The position numbers and the translations under genes are program-made. This document shows positions 22,524 through 34,095 of a stretch of DNA of 53,308 nt, in pieces. Below the pieces are notes generated by a model. It was not told the DNA's origin and did no database searches. It saw only the letters and a program-made list of their open reading frames with translations. Positions within the stretch are counted from its first letter, which is position 1; each line of letters opens with the position of its first letter. Origin of the DNA: Ciborinia camelliae (taxonomy: Eukaryota; Ascomycota; Leotiomycetes; Helotiales; Sclerotiniaceae); the NCBI GenBank assembly GCA_025890175.1, contig JANPYM010000005.1, positions 99,729 to 153,036 of the forward strand. The letters are read 5' to 3'.

Positions 22524-24231
22524 TTATTCTCTCTTGCAAGTGCTCTTACACTCGTTCCAATCTCTCTTACATTCCCAACACCACTCAAATAGACATTTGC
22601 AAGTCATGTGCAGACAACCCTCATTCTTCTCAATGAAAAAATGGCACCGAGGACAATTTCTCCATCCCTCCTTCTCCGCCAGTGCCTGCACTGCTTGGCC
22701 CTCCTTATCCTCTTTACAAACTCCGGAATGTTCTCCATTGCCACAAGGTGCGCATGTGCGATGCGTACATGTTGGACAAATTGCGATGGTCCCATGTATA
22801 TTCGCTGGCGGAATGAACTTCGCGCATTCTTTGTTGGAACAGTAGTGAGGATCCTTGGTACTTTGCTCGAGGACTAACATTTGGTACGAGGATATGAGGG
22901 TTGTATCGAGCCAACGAGAAGCAATGTTAACTGGAACATTCAGCTTGCAGCATTTGAATCGCGTCTTGGATGAAAGAGCGCTTCGGAAGGCACCTATTTG
23001 GGTCAGTATTGTGATGCATGGGGGAGTTTGAGATGGATTCATTACCCTCGATGCACTCTCCGCAATACGTGTGTTTGCAGGAAAGTACACACATATTTAC
23101 TTTTTCTCCCGCCTCCATACAGGATACACAATCAGCTTGTCTTGCCTTCTTCTTCTCCTTCTCTTTCTCTTTCTCTGCCAGCTCGCGTGCCTTATTTGCA
23201 TCCGCGACTCGCTTCTTTTCTTTGTCGGCCACCTCACGCGCTTTTTTAACCTCGGCCACGCGCAACCTTTCCTTCTTCTGAGCTTCTTGTTGAATTTTCT
23301 TGGCGGCTTCCTCATTTACTCGTTTTTCTCGGTCCAACCTAACTTTCCTCTCAGCCTGATGCCGTTGTAATCGTTCTGTTTCGAGTCTGACTTTCTTTTC
23401 AGCCTCCTTGCGAGCTGCTCTCTCCTTATCCAATTTGGCCTTCCGCTCTGCCTCGGTAGCTTCAGTGGCAACTCTTCTTCTCCTTCCCTCTCTCTCTCTC
23501 TTTTCCTCTTCCTCCGCCACCCTTCTCGTTTGTTCCTTCTGTTCTTCATCTTCTTCTTCCCATCTAGCGTGAGCCGCCTGGGCTGCAGCTAAATGGCTTT
23601 CAAGTAAGGTAGCCCTCTCTTCCTCCCTCCGTAGCAAGATCATCGCGAAGTCCTCTTGCTCACCAAGATTTCTATCTTGTTCATCCCATTCTCGATGCAG
23701 AGCAGCAGCATGGCTGTCCTCAATCTCCCACTCGGTAGCAATTCTTATAGCCTCTTCTGTTTCCCTCTCAAGTCGGGCTGCATGTCTTGCGTTATACGCA
23801 GATTGCTCTTCCACAATTTGAGCCTGCAATCTTTGAGCCTCGAGTTTATCAAGCTCAAACTGAGATGGAGAGGGACTGCGGTTCTCCAGCTTGCGTGCAA
23901 ATCGTAGCTGGGATTGAAGAAGATCATTCTCCCGGTCCCATTCAGCTTGGAGTCTCTGGGCTGTGATTTCATCCGATGATAATACGGAGCTGGAACTGGA
24001 AGAACTAGAAGCAATCTTCGGCCGTGAGGTTCGTGGGCGAGATGAAAGTACTTTGCTCTCTTGGTTCGACAGTTGAGATTCGATTCGAGATTTTGGCTTG
24101 CATTTGGTTTCGGGGCTCTTTTCGGAAGAAGTTCGAGTTCGAGACCGGGACTGGGACCGAGATCGTGGCTTAGATCCCGGCCCAGTAGGTTGAATCTGAG
24201 GCGGCATAAGATGTTTTAAATAGCTTTTCAT
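22524..24231 (-). CDS. RBR-type (RING-IBR-RING2) E3 ubiquitin ligase
   Basis: Exons are 23046-24231 and 22524-22993, joined across a 52-bp intron (22994-23045; GTAATG donor, ACTGAC branch, ATAG acceptor), giving 551 aa. The frame changes across the intron, so splicing is required to link the zinc modules. The N-terminus is Arg/Ser-rich. Residues about 95-360 are very rich in Glu, Arg, Lys and Ala and should form long coiled coils. RING1 starts at 'CVSCMEAGE' with 'CKHTYCGEC' and is completed in exon 2 by 'RFKCCKLNVP'. The IBR has 'YCSNKEC' and 'ICPTC'. RING2 has 'NCPRCHFFIEKNEGCLHMTC'. The catalytic cysteine expected of RBR ligases is present, at about 522 within 'EGCLHM'. RBR enzymes pass ubiquitin from E2 through this Cys to a substrate; here the coiled coil probably binds the substrate or oligomerises. 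Substrate unknown. Confidence 0.9.
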
Positions 24232-25490
24232 ATTCTTAAAAATTTGGCCCGTTTTGTAAGTCAATCAGTCAAACTTTATCAAACTGTCGATGTCTTCGAG
24301 TAAATCTGGAATCAAGTTGTTGAGCTGAGCTCTTCTGACTTTGTCTTGGCTGTGTAAATCTCTCCAAATCCATCAGAAGTAGGTAACGAACGCTGGAGGG
24401 TCGTGTCGTGTCAGGATATATCCATTTTCCGGCAAGAGTGTTGATGTAAAGATCTTCTTGTTAGATATGTCGCTGCTGTACTGATATTCCGTTATCAACC
24501 AAATCCAAACGCAGTCCAGCTGCGAATTCACTTTTTCAAATTAAGTCCGAGTCCTGTCCTGCAGTTCCCAACTCGATGTCTTTGCCTTGATGAGGAAGTC
24601 CAGCTTCATGTAATGAATGATTGTTCTTTGAGAAGTGTAGTGAGGAAAAAGGTGAGAGCGGAGTAAAGAATGACTCTTAGATGTGGAGTTGAGAAATTAG
24701 AGTCTAATGTCATTCATGTCCATGGATAAAGTAAGATCATACATTATCACGATTCAAAACTCGATCGAAGTTATGAAACCCGTATGATCATTGATAAAGT
24801 GGAGAAGATATATCGTGGTTGCAGCGAGGCGAATATGCATCGTGGAAACTCGTTGTACATGATCTAGAGGAGACAACGATGCAACCCCGATTGATTTGAT
24901 TGGCTGAGAGCGACGAATAGCTGAGGAGTGACACGACAACACCACCAAGAAACAACATGTGATCTCTATTTCGGGTTGGCCCAGATTGACAACAAATTAT
25001 TTTATGGGGCTGTGAGTGGGGGTCCATGAAGACTAGAACTTAGAAGTTTCGAAAATGGTGGCGCGTAGAAATGGTGAAGCTGATTTCTGGAAGAAAAGTT
25101 ATGATTTGATTCGTTGTTTGACCAGACCCGGACCATATAAAATGAAGAGTCTAACTGAGTCATAATTTTGTTAACCTTACCTACATCGAGATTTGATTGT
25201 ACGCATTTTGAATGGTGGAAAATTGTAAAGAACAGAATCCGTGCTCATAAGTTTGTCGTTCTCCAGACTCCAATAATATACCAGGGGTTCGCTTCTAGGC
25301 TTATTATTGTAAGGTTAACCTTATGTTACATGTAGCGCATAGGTCAAGCTAAACCCAAAAATAACAACATCACATGATTTGGATCTCTCCTAGAGGTGGG
25401 CCGTGAATTGGGTATCGATCATTAGACTCTGTGATTCTATCAAAATTCAAATGTAGCTAAAGTTCTATGCAGAAATGATTAAATCAAAAA
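24232..25490. other. Intergenic region
   Basis: This holds the promoter of the RBR gene on its left side and the 3' region of the MFS gene on its right. Only short shadow frames occur. I see no RNA gene or repeat. Confidence 0.5.
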
Positions 25491-27093
25491 TCATGCTCTA
25501 TATCTTCTTACAACCAGACTATCTTTAGCATCAGTAGGTGACACCGGATCCAACGTTTTGTTATTTTTGTCCAACCTCTTGTTGGCAATCGTGATGTATA
25601 CCCAAGCAAAAGCCATCAATGCAAGAGCAACCAGAGTCATTATAAGGGAATTAGTCATTCCATCTCTGTAATGTGGAGCCTGACTTGTTCTAAAGAGCCA
25701 TGCCGAGACAAAGCCACCGACATTTCCAATGCCGATGACGAATCCGGCTGCAATGGCTCTCTGAAATGGAGTTGCGCAGTTGATTAATGGTAAACTGTAG
25801 AGAAGAGGTAATGATACAAAGGTGCCCATGCTGACAAAGTAGAGTCCAAGCATTGAGATGTGTGGTTGAGGAACCTTGGTTTGTCGGAGAATGATGAATC
25901 CAATGGCTGTAGTGATGTAGCCACATATGGCAAAGCCGGCGCGGTGGTTGAATCGATCGGCTGCCCATGCGGCCAAGAGACAGGCGATACCAGATACGAC
26001 GAAGATTGGGACGACCTGGCCTTGGATTTGTGGGGTTGTGTAGTGAGGATGGAATGCATGGACAAAAGATGGGGAGAAGATGGCGACGGAGTAGGTTGTG
26101 GAACAGGTAAGGACGTAACATGAGGCCCAGATATAGTTGAGACCATTGCTCAAGAAAATCTTCCATTCGGCAACAATCCCGACGGTTGTTGTGCGGGCTT
26201 CGACTTCGGTTGCGATAATTTCTTTCTGCTCTTCACTGAGGAATGATGCTGTTTCCGGGCGGCTTATGTTGCAAAAGAAGCATGCAAAACTAATGGCCAT
26301 GGTGAGGCATCCTTCGACGATGAAAATCCTAGGAGCAGAAATTAGCCTTCTATTCTCTCCGGCTATTTAATACCCCACCGACAGAGGATGTTGTAACTTA
26401 CCACCGCCAACCATGGTATCCATTTGAATTTTTTATATGAGCAATACCAAAGGCGAGAATATTCCCCACAATATTTGCACCGATGTTTGCAACCATAAGC
26501 ATGCTTACTCTCCATTGCAAATGTACTGATGGATAGTACAAAGCACAAACAAAGATACATCCGGGAATGAGTCCGGAGTCAAAGACTCCCACCAAAAATC
26601 GAGTTGCCAGAAGTGCCGAATAGCTTTTATCAAAACCTTGGCCAAGAGTGACCAGACCTGATACTTCTGGTTAGACATTGGTGCTTCATGGATTGTAAGG
26701 GTAAGTATACATACCGAGAAGAGCCGTCATGACAGACAAATATCTCATGTATGAGAAGTTATATTTCCTTTCCAGCAAACGCATGAGAAGATTGCTGGGA
26801 ACTTCAAACAAGATCAACGGGACCAAGGGAATGGTGACTGCGAGAAAGACTTTCATGGCGTCCATCTTCAAATCTTTGGGCAGGCTCTGTACCATAGCGG
26901 CACCAATATTCGTTCGACCCATGAGGGACAGGAAGTTCAGAAAGAGCATAGGAGTAAGAAGGTAAAGGTCAAGCTTCAAAGCAAGCTTTTGGTCGAACCT
27001 AGGGGGACCAGAATACCTCAAATCATGGCTTGTCTCTGTGAAGGAATGTTTTTCGTCCGTTTGAGACACCTCAGTGGCTGATTCCTGTGCCAT
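25491..27093 (-). CDS. MFS transporter, ACS family (allantoate/nicotinate permease-like)
   Basis: Exons are 26715-27093, 26402-26657 and 25491-26328, giving 490 aa. The introns are 57 bp (26658-26714, GTATGT donor) and 73 bp (26329-26401, GTAAGT donor, GGCTAAT branch). Joins restore 'ALLGLVTLGQGF' and 'GWRWIFIVEG', both typical of the anion:cation symporter family (Dal5/Tna1 relatives). The protein has a hydrophilic N-terminus and about 12 membrane segments, beginning with 'KLDLYLLTPMLFLNFL' and 'GRTNIGAA'. 'ATRFLVGVFDSGLIPG' is the conserved segment after TM4. It should import a small organic anion (for example a vitamin or an amide) across the plasma membrane with protons. The substrate cannot be assigned. 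Length is normal. Confidence 0.9.
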
Positions 27094-27816
27094 TGTTTCC
27101 TGGGCCCTTTGGAAAATCAATGATTGTCCACTTGTACACAAAAAATAACCCGAAAAAATGAATATTTGGGAGATTGAAGTACAAGTAGGAACTAAAGGAA
27201 TAATCTCGGTAGGATATAGCGACTGGGAATGTAGTATTTATTACAGGAATCGAGCTGCAGCCAAAGATGCAACGACGCCTTTGCCGCACCAACCCAGGAT
27301 TATATACATATTGCTAGTTGTGGGGCTTCTGCTACGGAAGATTTCTTGCCCCTAACTACCTACTTGTAACAGATTTTGTGAGCAAGCATACCTAGGTAAT
27401 TTCGAAATTCCTTCAATATCATCTTTTGGTATGAAATAAATCGAACCATGAAGTGAAAGGGTTGGTCAAATACCTAATCAATTACGGGTTCACTTCCCCA
27501 TCTAGATTATCCATCCGCTGGTTGCATATACTGTACGTCCGGACTAATATTTCATACCCCCTGTTACTCGCTTACATACATCTGCAGCGGCCCTCGTCCC
27601 GACTGGGGTGATCAACATAGGGGACTACCCGTTCCACTCCCGTTCCACGCCCCCCCACACATAGTTCGATACACATCAGATTAGACCCCTACATGAAAAT
27701 AGAATTCATAAAATGGTAAGGATAATTAGCCAATAAGATTTTGATGATAACACGATTTTGTATATATTGAGAAATCCTGATATAAAAACCCACTCGCTAC
27801 AGGGGTCTAAGTCTAA
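27094..27816. other. Intergenic region, MFS promoter side
   Basis: This contains the upstream region of the MFS gene and, to its right, unannotated DNA up to a TIR element. It carries ACCTAGGT-type palindromes near 27390 and a C-run near 27650. No gene is seen. Confidence 0.5.
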
Positions 27817-28533
27817 GGGCTCGTTTGGATGTTAAAAAACAGCGGATTCCGTAGTTAAATCCGCTGGTTTATATTATAGCGGAAATCGCTATAATATAAA
27901 TTCGTTTTAAAAAAGCGTCGATTTAGAATTCGTTTTTTAGTTTTGGATGTATAATCTGTATAGAATTTGGCGTTTTGAATGAAATTCTGCATTTTTGAAA
28001 TTTTATATTGAATTAAAATAAAATTAAAGTGAATTTAAAATAGAATTATAAAATTTTTAAGTTTTAATGTATTATGTATTTTATTTAAGTAATTGATTTT
28101 AAGCGAAAATGAGAATAGCTTTATTTTTAAGTTTTTAATATTAAAACTTTATTTTTTTAAAATTTAATTTTAAATTTTATTATTTTCAATTTTCAAAATA
28201 ATTTTCAATCAATTAATCTTATAGCTTTAAGTTTTATTTATTAAATGAAAAGCTTAAAATTATATTAAAAGCTTATAATAGTTTATAAGATAAACAGATT
28301 TTTTAATAGAAAAAAGAAAAGGCAACAAAATTCTTAGGGTTAGGGTTGAAAGAAATCCGTACAAAATACAGATTATTTTTAAAGTTTTTAATGTTTCATT
28401 TAATATTCTTCAAATTTATACAATTTTATATAAAATCTGCAATTTTACATTCAAATATATAAAGCGGAATTATGCGGATCGTTTTGCGGAAAAGAGAGGA
28501 TTCCGGGGCGGATTTCGACATTCAAACTAGCCC
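27817..28533. mobile_element. Non-autonomous TIR element, 717 bp, TAA target duplication (PIF/Harbinger-like)
   Basis: The left end reads GGGCTCGTTTGGATGT and the right end on the reverse strand GGGCTAGTTTGAATGT, so 14 of 16 bases match. TAA flanks both sides (27814-27816 and 28534-28536), as expected for PIF/Harbinger insertion. The interior is AT-rich, with subterminal motifs around 'gcggatt' on both sides and a telomere-like TTAGGGTTAGGG at 28334-28345. No transposase is encoded. The ends share the pattern GRGCYCGTTYGG with the 20300-21033 element. Confidence 0.72.
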
Positions 28534-28810
28534 TAATCCCGCTATATTTATGACCTTACCATTCTTCTCCGTATATATCACCCGCTGCATATCACGTAAG
28601 CCGGTGGGGCTTCGATATGGGAGAAAAGTTATAGTATTTATTGTTACAGTCGAGTGCATCTACTAATTGCACACAAATTCCGTAGGTAGCCATATTCATT
28701 CCAAGCCGATGTTCGCTTCTAAAGTACATAGATGGAAGGTGCTGAATCTGATTGATGTACATGATTCATTCCTACCGGCTGGAGTCCATCTTGCAGTAGA
28801 ATCTGGCCTT

Positions 28811-30263
28811 CTAAATATTTTCAGATTTGGTATCAAGCTCTCTCTCCACAATGTAAGATGTTTCGATCTTGATCTTTTGATCCGGCTTTTTGCCATCACG
28901 AATGATGTTTTCCCTGCTACTTCCCGAATGCATTGAATCCATCTCAAGGTCATCATCGCCAAATCGTTCGTATTGCGAGCGAGGTTTCGATTTATCTAGA
29001 GATGGCAGATGACTACCCATTGCCCCTTTATTGCGAGATCGAGACTGAGAGTGCGCCCCCGTTTCAATGGTCGTGTCATCGATGCTGAAGCCAAAGAGGC
29101 GCTTTATGCTGTCTTCCATGATCTTCAAAACCGTAGGAATGCAGGCCGATATGATGCCAAAGTTGACTTCCAATTGCGAGACCAATACTCCGGTAGTCGC
29201 ACCATCTTTATAGAAGTCCGAGTAAGCACTGTCGTTTGTGTATCAATTACGGCAACGAGGAAAACTTACAAGGTATATCTTTGAGAGAATGAGCAGATGT
29301 GTAAAGTCCTCTCAATCGTACGTACCCGAGGGCAATCTCACTATTCAGAAGTTAGATGCGTCACCTTTTTTTTTGTTGGAATAATTGACTTACGAAATAG
29401 CCAATGTGGTCATAATCATTGCTATGGTGTATTTTCTCTTGTATGTAACGAAAGAAAATAGCCACCAGGGCAAAACTGCAACCACTACACTCGCAAAAAT
29501 ATTCAAGCCAGCATGAGTGAACCAGAAAGGGGGTTTGTAGAAACATTGACTCTGATCATTGCTGTGAATCCAGTTACTCTTGAAATTGATTCCGCATTGG
29601 AAAGCTGTGACAATGGAGCAGCTGAGGGAGTATGCCGCAATGTATATAATCATTATCCTGCAACATCTGTTGAAATTCTTCATGTGTGGAGTCGAAATGG
29701 CCAACAGAAGTAGACAAGTCGCAATCTTTGAGAGGCCAACTCCAAATTTGTAGAAGATTTGATAGAGGTAGAACATCTATGTGGGATTAGAACATTGTTA
29801 TACAACTATTTTTTTATGAATCGAGATAAACCTGAAGCGTCGTCTCAATTTGTCTTTTGCTGAGTAGTTTCGCGTGAAGTCCAAGTCCCCATTCCGCCCC
29901 TGAATTTCATCAACATCATTCTACACAACACTAAAACAAAAAAGTTACTTACCAACGCAAGCAATGATGGTCAAAACTACAGCAACCATCTTGAAAATGT
30001 GTTAGAAGGTTCATCAATATACCCAGGACAAAACTTACAGATGAAGCGACAATCGCCAAGTCAGAAATCATCATCCAAAATCGTGGTTCACCAAGTGATG
30101 GTGCAGAGGATCCAGGTGAAGCCTTATAACGATAACGACCCCATATTCGTAGACAAACAAAAATCACCACAAACGCCAGTGACGTAGTTGCACCTTCAAT
30201 AACGAGTGTTCCACGAGGGTTGCTAATAACCGGAGGGCTGGTGGATACATTGGCTGTGCTCAT
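28811..30263 (-). CDS. Fungal rhodopsin-domain 7-TM integral membrane protein (PTH11-like)
   Basis: Six exons are proposed: 30039-30263, 29953-29989, 29832-29899, 29394-29776, 29270-29340 and 28811-29205, giving 392 aa. Introns are 49-64 bp with GTAAGT or GTTTAT donors. The joined product has a short outer N-terminus with N-glycosylation-like sites ('NVST'), TM1 'SLAFVVIFVCLRIWGRY', a 'GLGLHAKLLSKRQIE' loop, 'FGVGLSKIATCLLLLAI', an outer loop with 'FQCG' and 'SQCF' cysteines, and a terminal TM with 'LEVNFGIISACIPTVLKIM'. A roughly 100-residue charged tail follows. This pattern matches the fungal rhodopsin-like domain family, which includes PTH11-type receptor candidates. The last acceptor was chosen over a nearer CAG because only it keeps frame. 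Ligand and G-protein coupling are unknown. Confidence 0.82.
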
Positions 30264-31666
30264 CGTGAAGAACTTGGGCAAGACAGTAAACAATGGACAA
30301 AAGGGCGATCAGCATGAATAGTTCCCTGATGATTCCAGTGGGTATTTTGGTCCTGCGGGGACATGATGTATGATATACTAGAATTCTGAGCTCACATGTT
30401 GGTACCAAATAATGTAAAGGTTTACGGTAATGGTACGCAGGGTCAAGATGACCACCTGGCAGTGACAAGGTTCGCCGTCCAGGTAAAAGTAGGTTCAAAG
30501 ACGTCAAAAACTCGCGAGGGTCCCATGAAACTCAATTCCACGTCAAATACTCACTAAGCATCAACCGGTAGTATCTCTATCATTCCCTTGTCGTCACTAC
30601 GAAGATTGAATAACCAACAGCTGACTTTGGGTTTGTAAATTTTAATGGGAAATTTTCAGGCTGACGAATGCGGCTGGAAATTTTTGATGCATTTTCTACC
30701 GAATCATCACTCGGTCCCGATGCAGGATCGGATGGCCTGTATTTCTATGGGGACTATCTGCCGTGTCTTCGCTATTGATTTTACGGCACGAATCCTTTTC
30801 CACCCAGAAAGAATCATCTGATTTTTATCCATGCCAACTTCACCCCATCACGGGGGTTATACCGAAAACGATGGTTTGTAGCGAATATGACACGATACTT
30901 GTCAATACCAGAGAAAAGAATTCTCTTCAAATCGAGGCACTTACTTTCTGTCCGGTGGAATCTCTTTTTTGGCCACTGCAATACAGCCTTATATAAGTCC
31001 TCTGAACGCACCGTAGAATACTCGCCCCGGCTCCCCATACGATTTTGAAGGGACAGGATAAACTACTCAATCATGATGATCAAGCAGGGTGCATGCTGGG
31101 AACAGTGGAAGTCTCCAAATGTTCTCAGGATTGCTCAATCCAAGTGAAATTATCCTCTAGCCCGGATCTTAATATACATAATACTGGACCCTCCGTACAG
31201 GGACATTTTTCTTTCTCTAACGTTCCTCAATTATTAAAAGCAAGGTTAACACGGAGCCACCCGTTGAAAGTAGTATGGGTGCCAGTAGATCTCTATAGCC
31301 GGGGGTATAAAATCGCTTGTCCACTGCGCCGGTACCAGACCACCATTCTACAGTGGCTGGCTCTTCGAAGATCTCACGATGCAGTTGTGACTCTGAAAAA
31401 AATTGATTACATATAAATGTATTTATTTATGGCGGAACACCATAAAAGGTTGTAAAATGATGGCAATGAAATGACTTAAAGAGATCATTCATGATTCGAC
31501 TATATTCTCGTTCGACTTCAATCTCCGTCATTCACTAGGATATTTAGCAAGCAAGGGCCACTTTCGGCTTGCTTTCCGCTGCAGGGCTGATGGGGCCAAT
31601 TGGGGCCCTGATTCAAAATAGTTGAATATATTATACTACATTAGTAGAGAGTGGATCAATGGCCAT
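30264..31666. other. Intergenic region
   Basis: This is the promoter side of the 7-TM gene followed by DNA without a supported gene. An uninterrupted frame at 31045-31416 (+, 123 codons) has no signal peptide, domain or family resemblance and is treated as chance. No RNA gene was recognised. Confidence 0.5.
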
Positions 31667-31962
31667 CTTAGTGGAGTAATGCGAAACCATTATATGGCCT
31701 TTACAGAATATAAAAGATTTACATAATGTTTATATGATTTAAACGATTTATATACTATATACATAGTATAAATTTTTATATAATATAAATTCTTATACAA
31801 TATTTACATAATATATAAGATTTTTTAATATTATTGTTTTAATTAAACTTCGTATATATAACAAAATTTGAAAATTATATTCCCTATAATGCAATAATAA
31901 TATATATAATTTCAATTATCAAAAAAAAAAAAACATTTAACTTTGTAAATATACAAAATAAA

Positions 31963-32068
31963 TATAATTGAAATGTAAATATAATTAAAATATAAATATA
32001 ATTGAAATATAAATATAATTGAAATATAAATATAATTGAAATATAAATATAATTGAAATATGAATATA
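31963..32068. repeat. 17-bp AT minisatellite
   Basis: About six tandem units of ATAATTGAAATATAAAT with few substitutions. It abuts the RIP-damaged LTR-like copy. Confidence 0.85.
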
Positions 32069-32228
32069 TATTAGAAATAAACAACTTTATCATTACGCCA
32101 CAAAAATATAAAATATTTCAAATTGGGATTTGGAATAATTGTTCTACTATATAAATTCTATCAAAACAAAGATCTACACCGTAAATCCCAAATCAGTAAA
32201 TCCATTTAATGGATTTACATTTTATAAC
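32069..32228. mobile_element. RIP-damaged copy of the 153-bp LTR-like element
   Basis: Aligns along its length to 47087-47239. Differences are overwhelmingly C-to-T and G-to-A: the start TGTCAGGGGTGAACAAC has become TATTAGAAATAAACAAC, and TTTACCACTGCGCCAC has become TTTATCATTACGCCAC. This is the expected result of RIP on a repeated sequence. Its right end is less certain. Confidence 0.8.
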
Positions 32229-32404
32229 AATATAATTTATAGATTTTTTTGATTTTTTAATATATTTTTAAGCAATCGTTTATATTATATATACAGATTG
32301 TATACAGATTGTAACTCGTTACACTCCAATAACATAAAAAAAAGCGTTACATATCGTATACAGCCTGTATATACAATTTATCGGTTTCGTATAACTCCAC
32401 TAAG

Positions 32405-32808
32405 GCACAGTGAGATACCGTAGGGAAATACGCATTGGGAATAGGTTCATTTTAGCGTGCTTTTGAATAGCATAAAAGCTCGCACTTTCGTAGTCTAATA
32501 TCAATCAGAGCATATTCTTCAACCCACTTGCTAGTCCACCTTTCTCAGTGTCATGCACAGAGAATAGTGAAAAGTCCCACTGTACTCGGATGTCCTTTCC
32601 ATACGAGTGTGCATCCCCCGTAAAGTCTATTTAGTTTTAATGGGGCAATAAAACAAGGGATGAACGATGCCCACTTGGCAAATCCTTAGTTATCGGTTTC
32701 TGCTCGAGAATTTTTCAAAGTTGGAATTCATTGGAGTTATTATCTTCTTGCTGGGAACGGAAGTGACTTTGCCAGAATCCATGATAGTCTACCGGGATAG
32801 GCTTCATC
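32405..32808. other. Short intergenic region
   Basis: About 400 bp between the TIR element and the stop codon of the FAD monooxygenase. It probably includes that gene's 3' untranslated region. Nothing else recognised. Confidence 0.5.
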
Positions 32809-34095
32809 TTAAATGGTAGAATTATAAGAATCGGCCTTCCATAAAAATCTGGCTCTTCGGGCCAGTTCTTCCGCGTCCACTACACCACCACTGAAAACAA
32901 AACCCTGTTCTCTTGAATAGTCCACAAGTTTTTGCGCCAAAGGCTTATGTTTACGTTCATATGCAATCGAAGCTTCCATGAGGACTTTGGCAATTTCGGC
33001 ATTGCTCGCATCAGAGTCGAGAGCTTGGATTCGAGGATTCAATTCTTCGAGCAGAAAGCTAGTAACGCCTATAAATCCAGTTGCCATTGAGCCGCCGATA
33101 TGAGGTAGCATTCCATTAGCAGCATCGCCAAAACTTGTCATGCAGAGGTCTTGGTTATAAAATGTTCCCAGAGTGTGCATATGGGTCAGTTCAAGACATA
33201 TGCAACCGCCTGGTTGATCATTAAGAAGCTGTTGGGTCGTTAGCATAAGAAACCATAACAATACCATCACATGACCACCTACTGTTAAAAACATCTGAAC
33301 TTTAGAGTTTGCCCCGGGGAAATAAGTTAGTAACTCTTCTGTAGTCGTTACGTAGTTTCTTCCGCGCTTCTTCTGTATCTCTTCCATGGAAAATGCTGCA
33401 ATATTAACGTACTTGCCACCAGCAATGGGGAAGGTCAAGACGTGCCAACCCTTGATGCCAAGGAACATAGAAGTATCGGTCGTGAATTGTTTTCCAATCG
33501 TCGTCTCGACTTTGCTACTCTCGACTTTTCCTCTGAATGTCACATGGCCTGAGTACGCTGCTGGTACGTAATCCTCGCCCTGCACGAACTTCCTACACAA
33601 AGAATTCATACCATCACATGCCCACAAGGCATTTGCATGATTTTCACCACCATCATCAAACATCAACTTTAATTCGCCATTATTCTTTTCCACCGACTTT
33701 AGCTTTCTTCCATACTGAATTGGAATATCCTTCGAGCCGAAAGCGTTCAGCAAAACCATAAGCTCATCCCGTCCGATCCTCCCAAACATTTCTCCAGATG
33801 GCACATTAATGGTATGTAAATGATTGTCTTCCTCCCCCCCATGGTAGAATTCCATCCAAACCGGATCGGCTAAACATTGTTCATGTAGTTCCTTGGCAAT
33901 TGCCGGGTTGAGACGTTTCGTCGTCGCCAGTGTTTGGGGACCAATTCCATAGCCAAAAGCCGGACGGAGCGGTAATGTTTCGCCTTCATATTGTATATAT
34001 TCAATTCTTGGATGAGCGGCCACGGAACTCATGAGAAGCTTTCCAATGGGCCCGGAACCTATGACAGCGATGCGGAATTTGGGTACCTGAGACAT
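32809..34095 (-). CDS. FAD-dependent monooxygenase (aromatic hydroxylase-like, group A)
   Basis: Exons are 33283-34095 and 32809-33228, giving 410 aa. The 54-bp intron (33229-33282; GTAGGT donor, GCTAACG branch, ACAG acceptor) is in frame and stop-free; reading through it would insert 18 residues. The start at 34095 is placed just before the FAD-binding beta strand. The dinucleotide motif GxGxxG is G13-G15-G18 ('IAVIGSGPIG'). The DG-like region is 'MFGRIGRDELM' with 'LWACDGMNS'. The second FAD motif is G305-D306 within 'TSFGDAANGMLPHIGG'. These three motifs define NAD(P)H-dependent FAD hydroxylases related to salicylate hydroxylase. It probably hydroxylates a small aromatic or secondary metabolite. 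It stands alone, not beside polyketide or peptide synthetase genes. Substrate unknown. Confidence 0.88.
   Translation of the reverse strand: MSQVPKFRIAVIGSGPIGKLLMSSVAAHPRIEYIQYEGETLPLRPAFGYGIGPQTLATTKRLNPAIAKELHEQCLADPVWMEFYHGGEEDNHLHTINVPSGEMFGRIGRDELMVLLNAFGSKDIPIQYGRKLKSVEKNNGELKLMFDDGGENHANALWACDGMNSLCRKFVQGEDYVPAAYSGHVTFRGKVESSKVETTIGKQFTTDTSMFLGIKGWHVLTFPIAGGKYVNIAAFSMEEIQKKRGRNYVTTTEELLTYFPGANSKVQMFLTVGGHVMVLLWFLMLTTQQLLNDQPGGCICLELTHMHTLGTFYNQDLCMTSFGDAANGMLPHIGGSMATGFIGVTSFLLEELNPRIQALDSDASNAEIAKVLMEASIAYERKHKPLAQKLVDYSREQGFVFSGGVVDAEELARRARFLWKADSYNSTI

Larger units (their letters stand above)
31667..32404. mobile_element. AT-rich TIR element, 738 bp, RIP-affected, class uncertain
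   Basis: The left end reads CTTAGTGGAGTAATGCGAAACC and the reverse strand of the right end CTTAGTGGAGTTATACGAAACC: 20 of 22 bases match. Similarity continues weakly inward. No clear target duplication flanks the ends, so the true termini may lie a few bases away. The interior is AT-saturated and contains a 17-bp minisatellite and a RIP-damaged LTR-like copy (32069-32228). No intact ORF. Confidence 0.5.

Noticed and set aside
22998..23370. Several forward frames opposite the RBR gene, rich in Leu, Phe and Ser
   Set aside because: Shadows of the Glu/Lys/Arg coiled-coil codons on the other strand.
31045..31416. 123-codon forward frame
   Set aside because: Ordinary composition but no motif, signal peptide or conserved pattern; probably chance.
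31884..32093. 69-codon reverse-strand frame rich in Ile, Tyr and Phe
   Set aside because: A translated A/T minisatellite with periodic residues; no gene-like content.
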